NCBI RefSeq assembly: GCF_000208745.1
Contig: NC_030855.1
Span: 20,533,587 to 20,597,586, forward strand
DNA from: Theobroma cacao
Taxonomy: Eukaryota > Streptophyta > Magnoliopsida > Malvales > Malvaceae
DNA: 64,000 nt
Direction: 5' to 3'
Shown here: positions 36,850 through 49,489 of the stretch, piece by piece
Layout: every line of letters starts with the position of its first letter
Numbering within the stretch: position 1 is the first letter of the stretch
The notes under the pieces: model-generated
What the model saw: the letters and a program-made list of their open reading frames with translations, nothing else
Database searches by the model: none
Told to the model about the DNA's origin: nothing
Position numbers and translations under genes: made by a program

Positions 36850-37731
36850 TCAAGTTCCTTAATCATTACTTCTTGCTATCGGAAATAGTAGCAACTTCAA
36901 TGATTAATCCAGCTCTAGAAGTTGCATTGAACTTGTTTTCTTCAAAGTCTTTATATTGGGCAACGAGAGTCAGCAGTCGGCTCTTCTTAGAGGGCGGCTG
37001 GCACAAAGTTAATTTCAATAAGTAACAGCTATAGATACCTAAACAGAGAAAATGTTATTCCTAGATATAATACAACTATGAAATCCTATTTTATGATTTC
37101 CGGAAGTGGAAGTAACAGGTGGAGGAACTACATCATTCCAGGCCTTTTCAAGTGGGTGTCAGTATTATTTCTTAATAAACTGATCCAACTTTTTCCGTTT
37201 CTCCAAAAATACAAATGTGGATGGTGAAAAGATGGCACTTACTAGAGGGGAACATCTATACCTCAAATCAAGAGAAAAAACTCAGAGCTTTTGGGCAGTG
37301 AGAAGATTATAGGGCAAATTGTTGCGATGATTCAGTTGAGTGAGATGTACCCAAATAATGTAAGACAAAAAAGGGTACAGGCAATTCACTTTCTACTTGG
37401 AAAAAGAAAAATCCTTTGCATTAGATGTTTGATGATGCTTTCATTTGTCTTGCTGTTGAGTTCAACAGGGAAATAGGAGAGCTGCAGGCTGCATATTATG
37501 GGCTCGATTTTACATTATTCAGAGAATCTGCCAAGTTTAACTAGAAGCAGCTCAAAATACCCTGATTTTACATTTATTCAGGGATTGAGAATTGAGGATT
37601 TCAAGGCCTACCACTCCTATAGAGAGGCTAACTCTTGTGCTGATACTTCAGCTGTATAAGGATCTCATGAATCTGTGGGATTCAAATGTTTTTTAGCATG
37701 CATTAGACTTAATTTTTAACCAAAAAAAAAC
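36850..37731 (+). mobile_element. Degraded LINE 3' remnant
   Basis: The plus strand has GGWHKVNFNK at about 36990-37022, typical of the start of a LINE RNase H-like domain. Farther on, DFKAYHSYREANSCADTSAV at about 37600-37658 corresponds to its end. An A(9) run at about 37722-37730 could be the tail. The middle is full of stops and shifts. The call rests on these two motifs in correct order and spacing. Confidence 0.45.
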
Positions 37732-37734
37732 AAG

Positions 37735-39518
37735 GAAAAGCCCAAAATAGGCCACGGAGATATTCTAGTAGTCAATATGCTCGTCTCTTTCAACCCTTCC
37801 ATACACGTCACGAACACAAAATTGAAGGATCAGACTTCACATACTGATTTTTATGTGATCAAGAGGTAAGGTTAAATATCTGGAATTCACCGCTTTTGCA
37901 TCATCTCTTGACATTGACAAGAAACAGAAAAGAAAAGAGAGGAAATAATTTGGCAATACATAGAAAAGTAACAGAAAAGTACTGATAAATGACGCAAATA
38001 CAGCCAGCGTAATGGATATTGGGCTTGTCATGCCTCTCCTTCCTGTTTCTAAAAAGCCCCGTAGTGCTGGCCACCCTCTAACTTTATGGGCTTTTGATAC
38101 GTCCTAGACCCAGACCAAATAAATAATAGCGACCAGGAATGGTTTCAACATAAAGTTGACAAATGCTCACAAACTCATACTTTTTCTTGTTTTTATTCAC
38201 AGTATGTGGTACAAAGATGAGTTGTCGATAAAGCCCAAGCTGTTGCCCCGCAAATTGCTGCTTTTCGCTTCAATGGCTAAGCTACACGACGAGTTTACTT
38301 TTCTCCTCCCCGTCACTTCATAATTTGCAATAGTGGAAATGATCACAAGATATTAGGACAATCACAAAAAGATAGAAGAATTAATCTAACTTACACCTTA
38401 AACAAGAATAAAATTAGATAAACAAAAAAAAAAAAAACAGCTAGAAAACCGCGTTATAATAACCCAATTCTGCAAAGTGAAACATTTTCCAGCTAAGTCG
38501 CTTTTGTTGCACGGTTAACATCGATTTTGTTCCATTTGTAGACAGAGATTGGCCAACTTATCCGCATGATTCTATAATTGAACATGCATTCATTAGGCTT
38601 AATTCCTTATTCATCTTCGTATATAGGCAACTATTCATGTTTGTTTTGACATTATTGCATGTGTGCTATTGATGCTTTATCTTTCAACGCGTGTTTTTTT
38701 TCGCATGTTCTCTGACTTTATCCCGAGAAAATGATGAGTTTTCCTGGATGAAGAAAATTTTCTCTGTAGTGGAACTGAAAAGATATCTGATAAGTTTAGG
38801 CAGAGCAACTCTTTAATTTTCTTTGATGCTGATTGAAAGATGACCACCAAAGGTATGGTACTGTCAGTTGAGGATGGTTTTATGCTCGACGTGTTCTCAC
38901 TTCTGTTTATGGGAAGCAATTAGATCCCACCTATACCGGGAGACAAGCTATCTGAGCAAAACAAACAAAAGGACGTTGGCGATTTTGCTTGATCAGGCAA
39001 CCCCACATGATTTTTGTCTTGATCATTGTCATTATTGTGATGCCTTTGCTGTTAAGCAGTTAATTTACATGCATATTATGCTTTGACTAGAAGACCACAA
39101 TGAGAGAGGTGATTACCAGCTCCACATGCATTCACTAATGCAAGCAATAGACAAGTAGGAGTGAGTTGATAATTCAACGGATTTAAGTAAAGCAAAAGAT
39201 TTAGACAAGTGTTTAAGTAATATGAAAAAAGAGGGAACTTTTTTCATTATCCTTGGCATCTTCTCAACACACATAATTTCTACAAAAACATTCTTGCTTC
39301 TTAATCTTACGGTAGTAAAGATACACTAGACCTGCACTTTTCCCTGTAGCCTGCGCAGATTATAACTTCACCTTGCATTATAAAGCCAACTCCACCGCTT
39401 TCTGATATAGAAAACGCAAGCACAATCTCGTTACACATATAGAGATAATTTTTATAAACCCTATATAATAAGGAGACCAAAATTCCTAAAACCCCGAAAT
39501 GCCTAACATACAGACAAG
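37735..39518. other. Intergenic, 3' flank of the subtilase
   Basis: No gene is supported. Several short frames on both strands (37837-38031, 38677-38919, 38868-39086) have no motif. The last few hundred bases should include the subtilase 3' UTR. Confidence 0.45.
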
Positions 39519-41837
39519 CTACAGTGGTTGCTGCATTGTCACAATTAAGGGACTTGTGACATTGTGCTTCCCATCAGACCACACGATTGAACCACTTTTC
39601 ATGTTAGTGCTCCCAGGAGAGAGCTTGACTGCCATGGCCTGCACTCTTACGAGAAAATTCAATTTCTGCCCTACCCTCCTAAATACAAGCTGCTCTGGCT
39701 CTACTGTCACCAGTGTCCCACTAGGTGGTCTAACTGTAACTTTATACACTGAATTTGGGTCCCCAACATTGGTCACTTGCCTAAGGAAATGCGTAGACAT
39801 CTTATGCTTGCCATACTGTTGAAAAACAGCAGAAAATGATGGGTAATTCAGATTCCCAATATGGCCAGCCCTTTTTGCCCCACTGCAATCTGCATTCCTC
39901 CTCGTAATCACTTGTATATTGTTAATTGTATAATTCGAATTGCACAAGAAATCCACATAATCCATCGAGGTTATATCATAAACCAGCCCAGGATCCATAG
40001 CCTTTGTGGGGTGAACATGACCAGATCCAAAATCCAACACAGTAGAAGTATTCCCACTGGATTCATCAAGCATAGTTTCCCCTCGATTGTCGACTGTATA
40101 AGCAGTGGTCATCAGGGCAGACTTTATGGCTGCAGGGCTCCATTCAGAATGAGCTGCCTTCAACAAAGCAGCCAATCCAGAAACATGAGGACAAGCCATT
40201 GAAGTGCCTGAAAGAATATTAAACTCTGTCCTCCGCTTATCTGATGCAACACCAGACGGCCCAACTTTATCAGGCCAGGCAGCAAGAATGTTCAATCCAG
40301 GAGCAATCACGTCAGGCTTCAAAATCTCCGGAGTCTCCGGATTAGGCCCTCGAGCTGAAAACGAAGCCACAACAGGAGCTGGCCGGACCCCTAAGCGAGT
40401 TCCTTTAAAAACAATAGTAGCGGTAGCTGGTGACTTGGATTTAGATGCAGAATCAATGTACCTCCTAATCTCATCCCCGTTTGCCGCACCAACAGCAGTA
40501 GCTGGCAACACATGGCAATCAGCAACCAACCCTTCCCCATCAAAAACCCCATTAGCCAAAATCATTCCAATCCCTCCAGCCTTTTTCACAACTTCCCCTT
40601 TAGCAGCCCTGGAATTAATTCCTCTATCACACAAAACAATTTTGCCTTTCACAAAGTCAGGATCCAATGAACCTTCCATACACAAAGAAGAAGAATACCC
40701 ATCACCACCACCAGTCCCAGCATAAACCAACGGGTACATCCGACCCGGAGACAAACCCGGCCCATTATAAACACTGACTCCAGGCACAACTTTACCGTTT
40801 CCAAGCTTAACATCAGCTGGAAAATCCCTATCAATCGTCCCGGCACCAACAGTAGCCACCCAGGGAGCCACATTAGTAACACTCAATCCGCCAGGACCCC
40901 CATTCCCAGCCGAAGCCGACACAAAAATCCCTTTATCAGCAGCACCGAAAGCACCAATCGCAATGGCATCGAGATAATAAGGCACCACAACACCACCAAC
41001 ACTCAACGAAATGACATCAACCCCGTCAGCTACAGCGGCATCAAAGGCAGCTAGAATATCAGAGTCATAACAACCAGCATTCCAGCAAACTTTATAAGCA
41101 GCAAGTCGAGCTTTCGGTGCCATCCCAGCAGCTACTCCTTTAGCATAACCTAAAGTAGAAGCTGGGAAGACATACCTTCCAGCAGCAATAGAAGCCGTGT
41201 GGGTCCCATGGCCATCCGAATCTCGTGGGGAACGAAACTCCGAGGTTTCGTTCATTTTCCCATTAGTTGCTTCGTAACCGTTGCAGAAAAACTTTGCCCC
41301 TATCAGCTTTTTATTACAAGAACTAGAACCGAAATCTTTTGTCCTAACACATTGGCCTTTCCATTTAGAAGGAATAGGCCCCAAGTCACGGTCGTTGAAG
41401 CTTTGGCGCTCGGGCCAAATACCCGTGTCGATTACTCCGATAACAAGATCGGACCCAAAGTCGGATTCTTTCAAGAGGCCGGCGCTGTCGGTGGTTTTGA
41501 GGCCCAAAAAGAGAGGAGAGCGCGTGGTTTGCACGTGCCGGACTTGCTCAGGGATAACAGCGATGATATGGGGAAGAGTTTGGAGCTTGAGGGCTTCGGT
41601 TGGGGAAAGCTTGGCTGAGAAGCCGTGGAAAACGTTGTCGTATACGTGAAGAACTTGGGTGGGAGTTGAAGGGGAGAGAACGGAGGAAAGGGAAGACTCA
41701 TACCAGTGCTTGTGAGTGGTGAAAATGGAAGGCTTGACATCGTGTTGGACTCTAACGATAAAGGTCTTCTGATCCACCCTAGAAGCTGAAGAAGCTAAAG
41801 ATAATAAAGAAAGAAAGAAGAAAGGAAAGAAACCCAT
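39519..41837 (-). CDS. SBT1.5: Subtilisin-like serine protease, SBT1.5 type
   Basis: A single intronless frame of 772 residues, the usual length and structure for plant SBT1 proteases. The order is signal peptide (about 1-19), I9 propeptide (about 24-104), S8 catalytic domain from about 108 with a PA insert (about 365-475), then an Fn3-like C-terminal domain (about 660-772). The catalytic residues are all there: Asp137 (VIDTGIWPE), His210 (DGHGTHT), oxyanion Asn312 (SASAGNGGP) and Ser546 (GTSMACP). It should be secreted to the apoplast and self-activate by cutting its propeptide. Its position near a class VII ERF and GLIP genes parallels Arabidopsis At3g14240. Substrates are unknown. The plus-strand frames inside it are antisense shadows. 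Confidence 0.95.
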   Translation of the reverse strand: MGFFPFFFLSLLSLASSASRVDQKTFIVRVQHDVKPSIFTTHKHWYESSLSSVLSPSTPTQVLHVYDNVFHGFSAKLSPTEALKLQTLPHIIAVIPEQVRHVQTTRSPLFLGLKTTDSAGLLKESDFGSDLVIGVIDTGIWPERQSFNDRDLGPIPSKWKGQCVRTKDFGSSSCNKKLIGAKFFCNGYEATNGKMNETSEFRSPRDSDGHGTHTASIAAGRYVFPASTLGYAKGVAAGMAPKARLAAYKVCWNAGCYDSDILAAFDAAVADGVDVISLSVGGVVVPYYLDAIAIGAFGAADKGIFVSASAGNGGPGGLSVTNVAPWVATVGAGTIDRDFPADVKLGNGKVVPGVSVYNGPGLSPGRMYPLVYAGTGGGDGYSSSLCMEGSLDPDFVKGKIVLCDRGINSRAAKGEVVKKAGGIGMILANGVFDGEGLVADCHVLPATAVGAANGDEIRRYIDSASKSKSPATATIVFKGTRLGVRPAPVVASFSARGPNPETPEILKPDVIAPGLNILAAWPDKVGPSGVASDKRRTEFNILSGTSMACPHVSGLAALLKAAHSEWSPAAIKSALMTTAYTVDNRGETMLDESSGNTSTVLDFGSGHVHPTKAMDPGLVYDITSMDYVDFLCNSNYTINNIQVITRRNADCSGAKRAGHIGNLNYPSFSAVFQQYGKHKMSTHFLRQVTNVGDPNSVYKVTVRPPSGTLVTVEPEQLVFRRVGQKLNFLVRVQAMAVKLSPGSTNMKSGSIVWSDGKHNVTSPLIVTMQQPL

Positions 41838-42060
41838 TGGGGGGTGGGGGGGGGATGGAGCTTTGGGGAGAGTGCGTTAATGGAAATGAGGGAGTGAGTG
41901 TGGAATAAAACTTACAATAAAAAGGAGAGATTTCAACTGTGTGGCAGCTGGGGGGGATGCATTGAACTGGCTCACCAGGCAAAGGAAGTGCATAATTGAA
42001 AGAGAAAGAGAGTACAGTGACGGTGGGGCTTTTTTCTCTTTTTATTTTATTTTCTTTTTC
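41838..42060 (-). promoter_or_regulatory. Leader/promoter of the subtilase with G/C runs
   Basis: Directly before the ATG the coding strand has C(8)ACCCCCC (41840-41854), and another C(7) run lies near 41949-41956. The opposite strand is therefore G-run rich. No clear TATA box could be chosen. Confidence 0.3.
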
Positions 42061-45000
42061 TGCATTTTGTATGTTGAAAATATTGAGTGCTGACCGCTGA
42101 GGTTTTTGTAGCTACTCTCATAATCAAATTGATTAAATATATTTATTGTGGTTTGTCTTTTATTGTAGAGTACTGTACCTTTTAATTGTTTGTTTCAGGG
42201 GAGGTTGTCACATGGGATTGGATTTTATTACTCTTGTTTTTTTTTCCTTCTCAAATGGAATGTTACGGATATAAATAACATATGTTCTTTTAGTTAACTT
42301 TATTTCGTACTAAAAAATCTTCCAACTCGTTAGGAAACCAAATCTATTAAAATCCTAATTTTAGGTAAAAATTCTCTAATTTTTATGTTACTATAAGAGA
42401 AAAAATTGTAAAATGAAAAACACAATATCCCTTTTTTATGTTATTTGACAATTGAATATTCAATTTAAAACGAAATGATTAGTTTTATTCCCTAATTTTA
42501 CTAAGCAAAATAAAGGAAAGGAAATAAAAATGATACTGCTGCTTCAAAAGGATAATATTGGTGATGTAACTGTTGCAGCTAGATGGACCCATTTACATGC
42601 CATCATGTAGTATGTTGCGCCATGTATCACCTCATGATACGTCATATGTCTTACGGATAAATATTGGCCTCTAATTGAATTCTAAACCCTTTTGCTTTAT
42701 CAAAATTAATTTCGTTACTTTTAGTACCCAAAATCAGATTTTATCCAAACTAATTAACCTCTTAAATGCGGCCGCCCACCGAAATTAGGATTGGCTCCAT
42801 GTTACGTGATTTTCCCACCGCCCTCTATTTCACCTCTGTTGGTTGGTAACAAAACTAGATTAAATATAAACTTTATAATATATAAATTATTCATTCTCCT
42901 CTTATAGTTTGTAATATCATCAAGGTATTTTTATTTACGTAAAATGGAATTTTGGTCCGTGACGATGAGGTAGGATACATCATATATTAGTGTAACTTTG
43001 AATTCGAATCTCAGGATGTTGTTCTCTTTTCCATCCCATAATTAATTAATTACGTCAATTTGTTTTAGAGTGATCAGTCGCACACGTGTCGAGATCAAGA
43101 TACGCTTTGTTCATTGTCACTGTCTAATCCAGCATGTATGTGATAGTAGCATTAACACAATACTATTTTTGTTTTTGGGGTTTTAAAAATCAAAGTAATA
43201 ATAATAATAAAGCATAGAAACTCGTCCAGACAGGAGACACGTGGGGCACTGTCGAATGGAGTCTTCTTTCCCAAATCCTTTTAGTTGGAACTTAATTTTG
43301 CTTTTTCTGATCACGCCTTTTATCAAAGCTTTGCTTTTTCTGCTTCACTTTGATTCAAACACTATATTTCTCGAAAGAGGCAGAGAACAAAAGGGTTAAA
43401 ATCAAGTCTAATTAAGAGTCCGTCACTCAATAGAGTTAATATGGGAAGATGGTATATAAATTCCAATTACATGATTAATAGAAAAGCAAAATTCATTACT
43501 ATTAGAAGGTTTTCTTTTATCATTAATTTTTAGCTGTCTATTACTCATGTGATATCTAAGAAAATTGTAGAAAATTAAACAGACATAAAAAGACACGTAA
43601 CACTGATATATTTGTCTAGCTCCCTAAGCTTAGCTACATATAATTCAATGATATAGGGTAGCAGTTGTAAGTTCATGTGATACTGCCTTCCCTGGTTGTT
43701 GCTAAAGAGTCAGTCATAAGCGAAACTTATTCTCAGTTTGTGGATACTGTCTTGAATGTGAACCCTTTGGACTAAAACAGATATATAAAAAAAAAGAACT
43801 ATACCAACTTACTTTGCTGATAAGAGGGTTTCCATTAAAACCAATATAAAGATAGATATTACAGTTCGAAATTATGACCTCTACCTCAATTGCACTTTAT
43901 TTTTACCACATGAATTAAGTCTAAATGACTTATAATAGCGTACTCCTTGTTTAAATGATGCATTAACATTCTAATGTAACACATTGGAGTGGCTAGCTGA
44001 ATTCAAACTTAGGCTAGGATTTCTTTTATTCAAGATCAGCTTGCGTTCGATTTCGAATGGACGTATTTCAGGGCCATAAGCAAAAGGATAAATTTAAGTT
44101 GGGAAAAAAAAATATTGTTTGGTCTCCTCCCACCATCTTTATTTATTTTTTCTTTTGAGCTGGGACTGGACCAATTTGACAAAGCAGCTCATGGGGAGGA
44201 CAGTTGTCGAATGATCAAAGTAGCATCATTGCCGTTGAGGGAAGGGCTAAAATGGAGGGCGTGGGTCCAAAGAAGTAGAAACTAAGACTAGAATACATAA
44301 ATAATGCAATCATCATTTTTGTTTTGAATTAAGCCCATGATGGCCTTGCTGTCAAATGTTGCCCTTTTGAGTTGCACATAATGCAAATCTCAACCACCCA
44401 TGGAGATGGTGGGGACGCTGCTCTCTGCAGAAGACAAACTTTCCGTTTCAGATTTTCTAGTTTGAATTTGAAACATATCTACCGTTTCAACCTTAGATGG
44501 TTCCTTCCTGTTGCTGTTATCTCTCTCTCCCCCACCAAGAAAAACCCACAGTGAAAAAGGAGCTCAGATATTTTTACTATGTGGGGAAAAGCTTTGAACA
44601 GATATCAGAAAGTGCATGAGAAGGGGAAAACACAAGCTCTACCAGATCAGATAAAAACAAAAAGGTGGCAATTGCACATGTTTACAAGTTTAGTCTTTTA
44701 ATAAAGGTCACAATTTGATGAGACGAATCCAGTTGTTCATTACCTTAATTATGTCTTTCTTAAACGGATTAAGGAACGTTTGTATTTCGCATATAATAAT
44801 GCTGTAAAAATTGCAAGCCAAAGGCTCCCTCTTGTTATGAAAAATAAAACAACATAGGGAGCCAACCCATACGCAAGGGAATGATCAGACGCAGAGGCCC
44901 CATGAAACTGTTGAACAATTTGACAAAAGAATGGGGTTTACAAGGAGGTTGAGAAGTGGGGTTCGGTACAGATCGCATGCAATTATTACAAGTTTCATTA

Positions 45001-46880
45001 TTAGCGTTAAAGAAGGAGAGGAATGGGCCTCTAGGGGTTTGGTTTTGAATCAAATCAACTAAAAAAGCTTCCATATGTTTTGACAAATCTTATTCTACTA
45101 GAACCTTTTCTCGCTTTTTTGCATGGTCTTATCCCTTAAACATTTGAAAGGAAGCCTTGTTTTAGACTTTAAAGCACGTCTTTAGGGGATAAAAGTTGTA
45201 GTATTTAAAGAAGGTTCTTGCATCTTCCATGCTTATGGTCGTAAATATTCTTCCTTCAATTATTGTCACCTAATCCTTTTTCACTCTGGCAGTCTGGCTA
45301 AGCACTAGATTTTGGAAAGTGATGGCACAGTAGTAACCGTACAGTATATATCAAAGCAAAGGGATCAAATTTAAGCTGAGTAATCATGCTCTTTCATATA
45401 TAGTTAATTACTCACTAATCAACCATTATTAAGTATTCTTAATTAATTGTTCATTATCTAACATCATGCTAATTGACATGATATACTTCATTTCATATAC
45501 AAGACACCAAGAATTATGATTTCGATCTGTATAAAGCTTATCCAGCATGATTTTTAATGATTCTTTATATAAAAACAAAACTTTTGTAGCAGAATCATTG
45601 CAAAGTACTGCTGAAATTATTGTAGACTCCTCATTTTCAGTAGCCAGGCTACAACTTTGGTTAACATACATTGTGTATTACAATATTTATGTAGAAATAC
45701 TCATCATGGATACTAATTAATTGCCCCCAAAACATTGTAGTTGATATTAATTAAAAGCTCTAATTAATTCAAGATCTCTGAATTATAAAACCCCTAAGGG
45801 GACCATTGAAGTAAATACTATAAATGTAGGTATAATCATGTTGTTCATCGGTCCATTTCTCATTTTTCTTTAGGCCGGCTTATTTTAAATTTTGACAAAG
45901 TGGGAATTTCAGCCGTAGGAGAGTATTGTAGCCTTAGCCCCATTCTGTATCTTTAACCAGCAGTGCATTACACCGATCGACAGCAAAATGATTAAAATTG
46001 TGTAGAAGAGCATCTAATGATGAAATTAGAAGTCCCAAGACAGTTTAATTATTCCTTTGAAACAGGCTTTTGCACCAAAATTTATTTAGTACTTGATGAA
46101 CAATAGTAGTAGTAAGTTGCATGTTTCATGAGAAATTGATTAAAGATTGGAAAAAAAAAATTATTCCACTCGGCCATGGCCCCAACGGGTGAAGAGACAG
46201 CACATTGCAAGAACAGTGGTCAAAGGTCATATTGAATTTATGATTCAAAGTAAATGCAATGGATGGCCTTGGTGACCCATATGTCTTCACTTTTTTGTTC
46301 TCTTTAATCTTCTTACTCGTGGAGTTAGATAATAAATTTATAAATAAGTGCATATTTAAAATAAGAGTTGGAGGGACATTTGATTTAATAGTATTTGTAA
46401 ACTTGGTAGGGTACCTGTTTCAGCATTGAAGACATTGGGACACGATTCTTGACGTGTGCTGGGCTTTAGGCTGATCTCATAGAAAGCCTGACAGGCTGGA
46501 CCTTGTTCAGAGCCAAGCCCTTCCATTAATGAAAGCCCGAGATCAACAGGCTAAATTTAACTTTGGACATTCATGTACAACATGGAGTCTAAATTTTGGC
46601 CCAATTTCAAATACAAGTCTTCCACTTCTATAACTTTTTTATGTAGTTATTAGGGATATGTAACTAATTTGTTTCTTTCCTTCTCCAGTTTCCGCCATTG
46701 GTAACCATTGCTATTTTGTTGCGTTTTATTATTTTCATTATAAAAGGAAATTAATGTTGCAAGTCTGTCACAGGTGCTAAGAAACAAGTGAGGTTGTTTC
46801 TTCATGCGCAAGCTAGGTTGTTTCTTGTTGTAAAAACTAGGTTATTAGTTAAATTATATATATATAGATCCAAGCAGGCT
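42061..46880. other. Long gene-free interval
   Basis: AT-rich DNA. Short frames at 44372-44554, 44835-45086, 45429-45671 and 46126-46353 carry no recognisable motif. ACGT-core words (ACACGTGTC near 43082, GACACGTGG near 43236) could be regulatory but are isolated. No element termini were recognised. Confidence 0.45.
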
Positions 46881-46885
46881 TTCTT

Positions 46886-46890
46886 TATAA
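46886..46890 (+). promoter_or_regulatory. Possible TATA box of the MADS gene
   Basis: The sequence 'ctttataaac' lies about 81 bp before the chosen ATG at 46971. A longer (TA)n run lies at about 46855-46866. Either may serve. Confidence 0.35.
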
Positions 46891-46970
46891 ACCCTAAACA
46901 CGTAACAACTTAAAACCTCAACGTTGTTGTAATAATCTGCTCTTATTTGGCTCTGTGTTTATTATTCGTC

Positions 46971-47495
46971 ATGGAGAATGCATCAAATACAACAGATGCA
47001 ACGAAAACAAAGAAGAGTCGAGGTCGTCAACGAATTGAAATCAAGAAACTGGAAGATGAATGCAAACGCCAAGTAACGTTCTCCAAACGCAGAAAAGGGT
47101 TGTTCAACAAAGCTACAGAGGTTTCAACTTTATGTGGTGCGGAAGTTGCTATCCTGGCATTATCAAAATCCGGAAGAGTATACACCACGGATGGTGTAGA
47201 TGCCGTTCTTGATCGATATGTCGCTGACTCATCTGATAGTAATCCGTTGCCAAAGCAAAAAGAGGTTGAAGAAGATAATGCTGGGTTTTGGTGGGATCAG
47301 CCGATTGACAACTTGACTCTCGGGGAGCTGGTGGAATATACCATGGCGCTTAACGACTTGAGAGAAACCGCAGTGGCGAGACTGGAGGAGTTGAACATCC
47401 AAAATTCTACTCATTTGTGGCCATTCGTTGCTGATGAGGATGTGAGTGAGGCGGATTTCGTACACCAGTTCATGGTCGAGCGAAACTATTATTGA
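46971..47495 (+). CDS. Type I (M-alpha) MADS-box transcription factor, short
   Basis: A single-exon gene of 174 residues. An in-frame ATG at 46947 would add 8 residues (MALCLLFV), but the downstream ATG gives the usual MADS N-terminus. The MADS domain covers about 17-76: RGRQRIEIKKLEDE, RQVTFSKRRKGLFNKA, LCGAEVAILALSKSGRVY. The LCGAEVA wording and lack of introns place it in the type I M-alpha group, as in AGL62 and AGL29 relatives. Such proteins work as dimers with M-beta/M-gamma partners, mainly in female gametophyte and endosperm. The tail is acidic and short, with no K-domain. The usual FSP..K is ALSKSGRVY here, a mild departure. Confidence 0.85.
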   Translation: MENASNTTDATKTKKSRGRQRIEIKKLEDECKRQVTFSKRRKGLFNKATEVSTLCGAEVAILALSKSGRVYTTDGVDAVLDRYVADSSDSNPLPKQKEVEEDNAGFWWDQPIDNLTLGELVEYTMALNDLRETAVARLEELNIQNSTHLWPFVADEDVSEADFVHQFMVERNYY

Positions 47496-47726
47496 TGTCT
47501 TAACTCTGCCAATAACTCTCCCCTTGGGCATCGCCGTTAAATTTAGTCACAACATAGTTAGAGAAGGATTAATTCATGGAGTCTGTTACTTCTTTGTACT
47601 CTTATAGGAAGAATCTTAAACAGCAAATATAAATCCGTATAATCATTACATTTATTTTAACTTTTTATTTTTGGCTGTTTGGGTAATATTTGAATATATT
47701 TGGTTCGTAGAATTTTAACTAACGCC

Positions 47727-49489
47727 ATGGCTTTATCTCTGAAAGATTCTGCAAATTCCCCAAAACCCAATTTTCTGATTGGTGAAAACTACCAACTTTC
47801 ACTAAAACAATCCCTGGAAAATCTTTTAGTTGAAACCTACAAGAAAACCCCAAATTTCTCTGTTTTCATTGATAAATTCTGTGATTTAATGCAAGCAAAG
47901 ATTGACCCACCTCTGGAATCCATCTGGGTATACTCTGCTTTGTCGTTTCGAAGCCATAATTTTGCAAATGAAGATCCGTTGAATCAATTATTAGTCATAA
48001 AGGATCTCTTTCAGTTAGTTTCTTCATGTCCAAGTCCCTGTAGTTCTTCTAAAAGCATAGCATTGCTTGCTCCAATTGTTTTGGAGGTTTGTAAGTTAGT
48101 TGTGGAAGTACTAGGAAAAGACAAAGTGATTAAAAAGGTAAAGTCTATGGTTTAAGTGATTATTGGCTATATTAGCATGTGCTGTTGTAAGGATTTGAGT
48201 GAGGAGAGTGAAGGAAGTGATGTGAATTTGGTAATTCCGGTTGAGGATTTGGTTTCTATTTGGATGGATACAAATGCAAATTCACAATCTTGCTTGCCGT
48301 TTTTGGGTGATGAGATTTGTAGGGTGATTAGTGAAAGAGAGATTAATGCGAATTACTTGGCTGGTGTAGCTATGGTGGAGGCATTTTTGTTGAAACTTTG
48401 CTTGGGTTTAAGGCTTGGGACTGAAGGGATGGTGCTGGAGAAAGAGTTGAGAAGTTGGGCTGTTGCTTTAATCTCCAGCTTTCACAACTTTTATTTCTTC
48501 GAGATACTTGTGAGGATGCTGCTCCAGCCGGCTTTGCCAGTGACTTCCTTGCTGGTTAGTTTGCTGTGCTTGGATATTTAATGTATTAATATCTCTCCCT
48601 CCTCTTTTTATTATGTTTTTGTGCTTTGTATCAAATTGTCTGCCAATGCTCACACCTGTTAAACTTGTATGAGTTGTAAGCTGTGGTTCTACATTAGAAA
48701 ATTGTGTTTGTCTGCCTATACAAATGCTTAAACCATCCAAATGCGTATGCTGCATTAATGGTTCTGCATCAGTGGATCATGGCCTCTAGCTACCTCTCTT
48801 ATTTCTTACTCTCTTCCCTTTTTGTCCCAGCACCTTAACTGATTCCCCATGGGAATAATGATTTCTTACGGACCAATTTATTTATAGGATTTAGCACTCT
48901 GTTTTAAGCATTGGGCGATTACATGCTGCAAGGTGATAGTTATATCCCTTTCCTGGGCAAAATAGTGGATTAGAGGCGTTGAATGTGGCGCAGGGAGAAT
49001 GAAGTATCAGTGAGCGGATCCTCACCTAAAGCTCATATTAAGTGGCTACTGAACCTTGAGAAACAAGGGATAAAGCCATTTGATGATAGCATCTTGAAAC
49101 ACCGTGCCAAATTACTTGTTGATGATTCCGAGGCAGACTATGAGCGATCAGTATCAAAGTTATAGGGGAAGAAACTTAAGGATGATCCTCTCTTTTACTT
49201 TGATAAGCAAGGGAAAGAGGAAAATGAAGATAAAGAAAATAATATGAAAAATGAATCTTTGACAGCTGCATTTATGGTTGCTGCTCGTTCAATGAGGCTG
49301 ATAGATAGCTCCAGGACGAAAAAGAAAAGGAATGGAAGTGCAGAAAAGGAGAAGATCAAGTATTTTAAGTATGATCTTTGCAGCTATTCTGAATCAGCTA
49401 AAGACAAGGTCTCAGCTGTTACTAATGATGATTTGAGACTGAGTAGTGAGAGTGAAGTCGAGAACCCACTCTCTGATGAAGAGGCATAA
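47727..49489 (+). pseudogene. Decayed gene of a conserved but unnamed plant family
   Basis: It starts with a good context ATG (gccATGG, 47727). The frame MALSLKDSANSPKPNFLIGENYQLSLKQ... continues to 48554 (donor GTTAGT) but is cut by TAA at 48153 between KSMV and VIIGYI. A second block from about 48983 to 49489 (KAHIKWLLNLEKQGIKPFDDSI, AAFMVAARSMRL) is cut by TAG near 49163 between SVSKL and GKKLKDD. Sequence on both sides of each stop stays coding-like. From memory, related plant proteins are longer and have more exons between the two blocks, which I cannot find here. The simplest reading is two nonsense changes plus loss of inner exons. The function of the family is unknown to me. Confidence 0.6.

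Noticed and set aside
39499..41649. Several plus-strand frames of 100-170 codons.
   Set aside because: All lie antisense to the intact subtilase and show no family features.
46947..46970. Upstream ATG adding MALCLLFV to the MADS protein.
   Set aside because: The hydrophobic extension is atypical. The ATG at 46971 gives a normal type I start.
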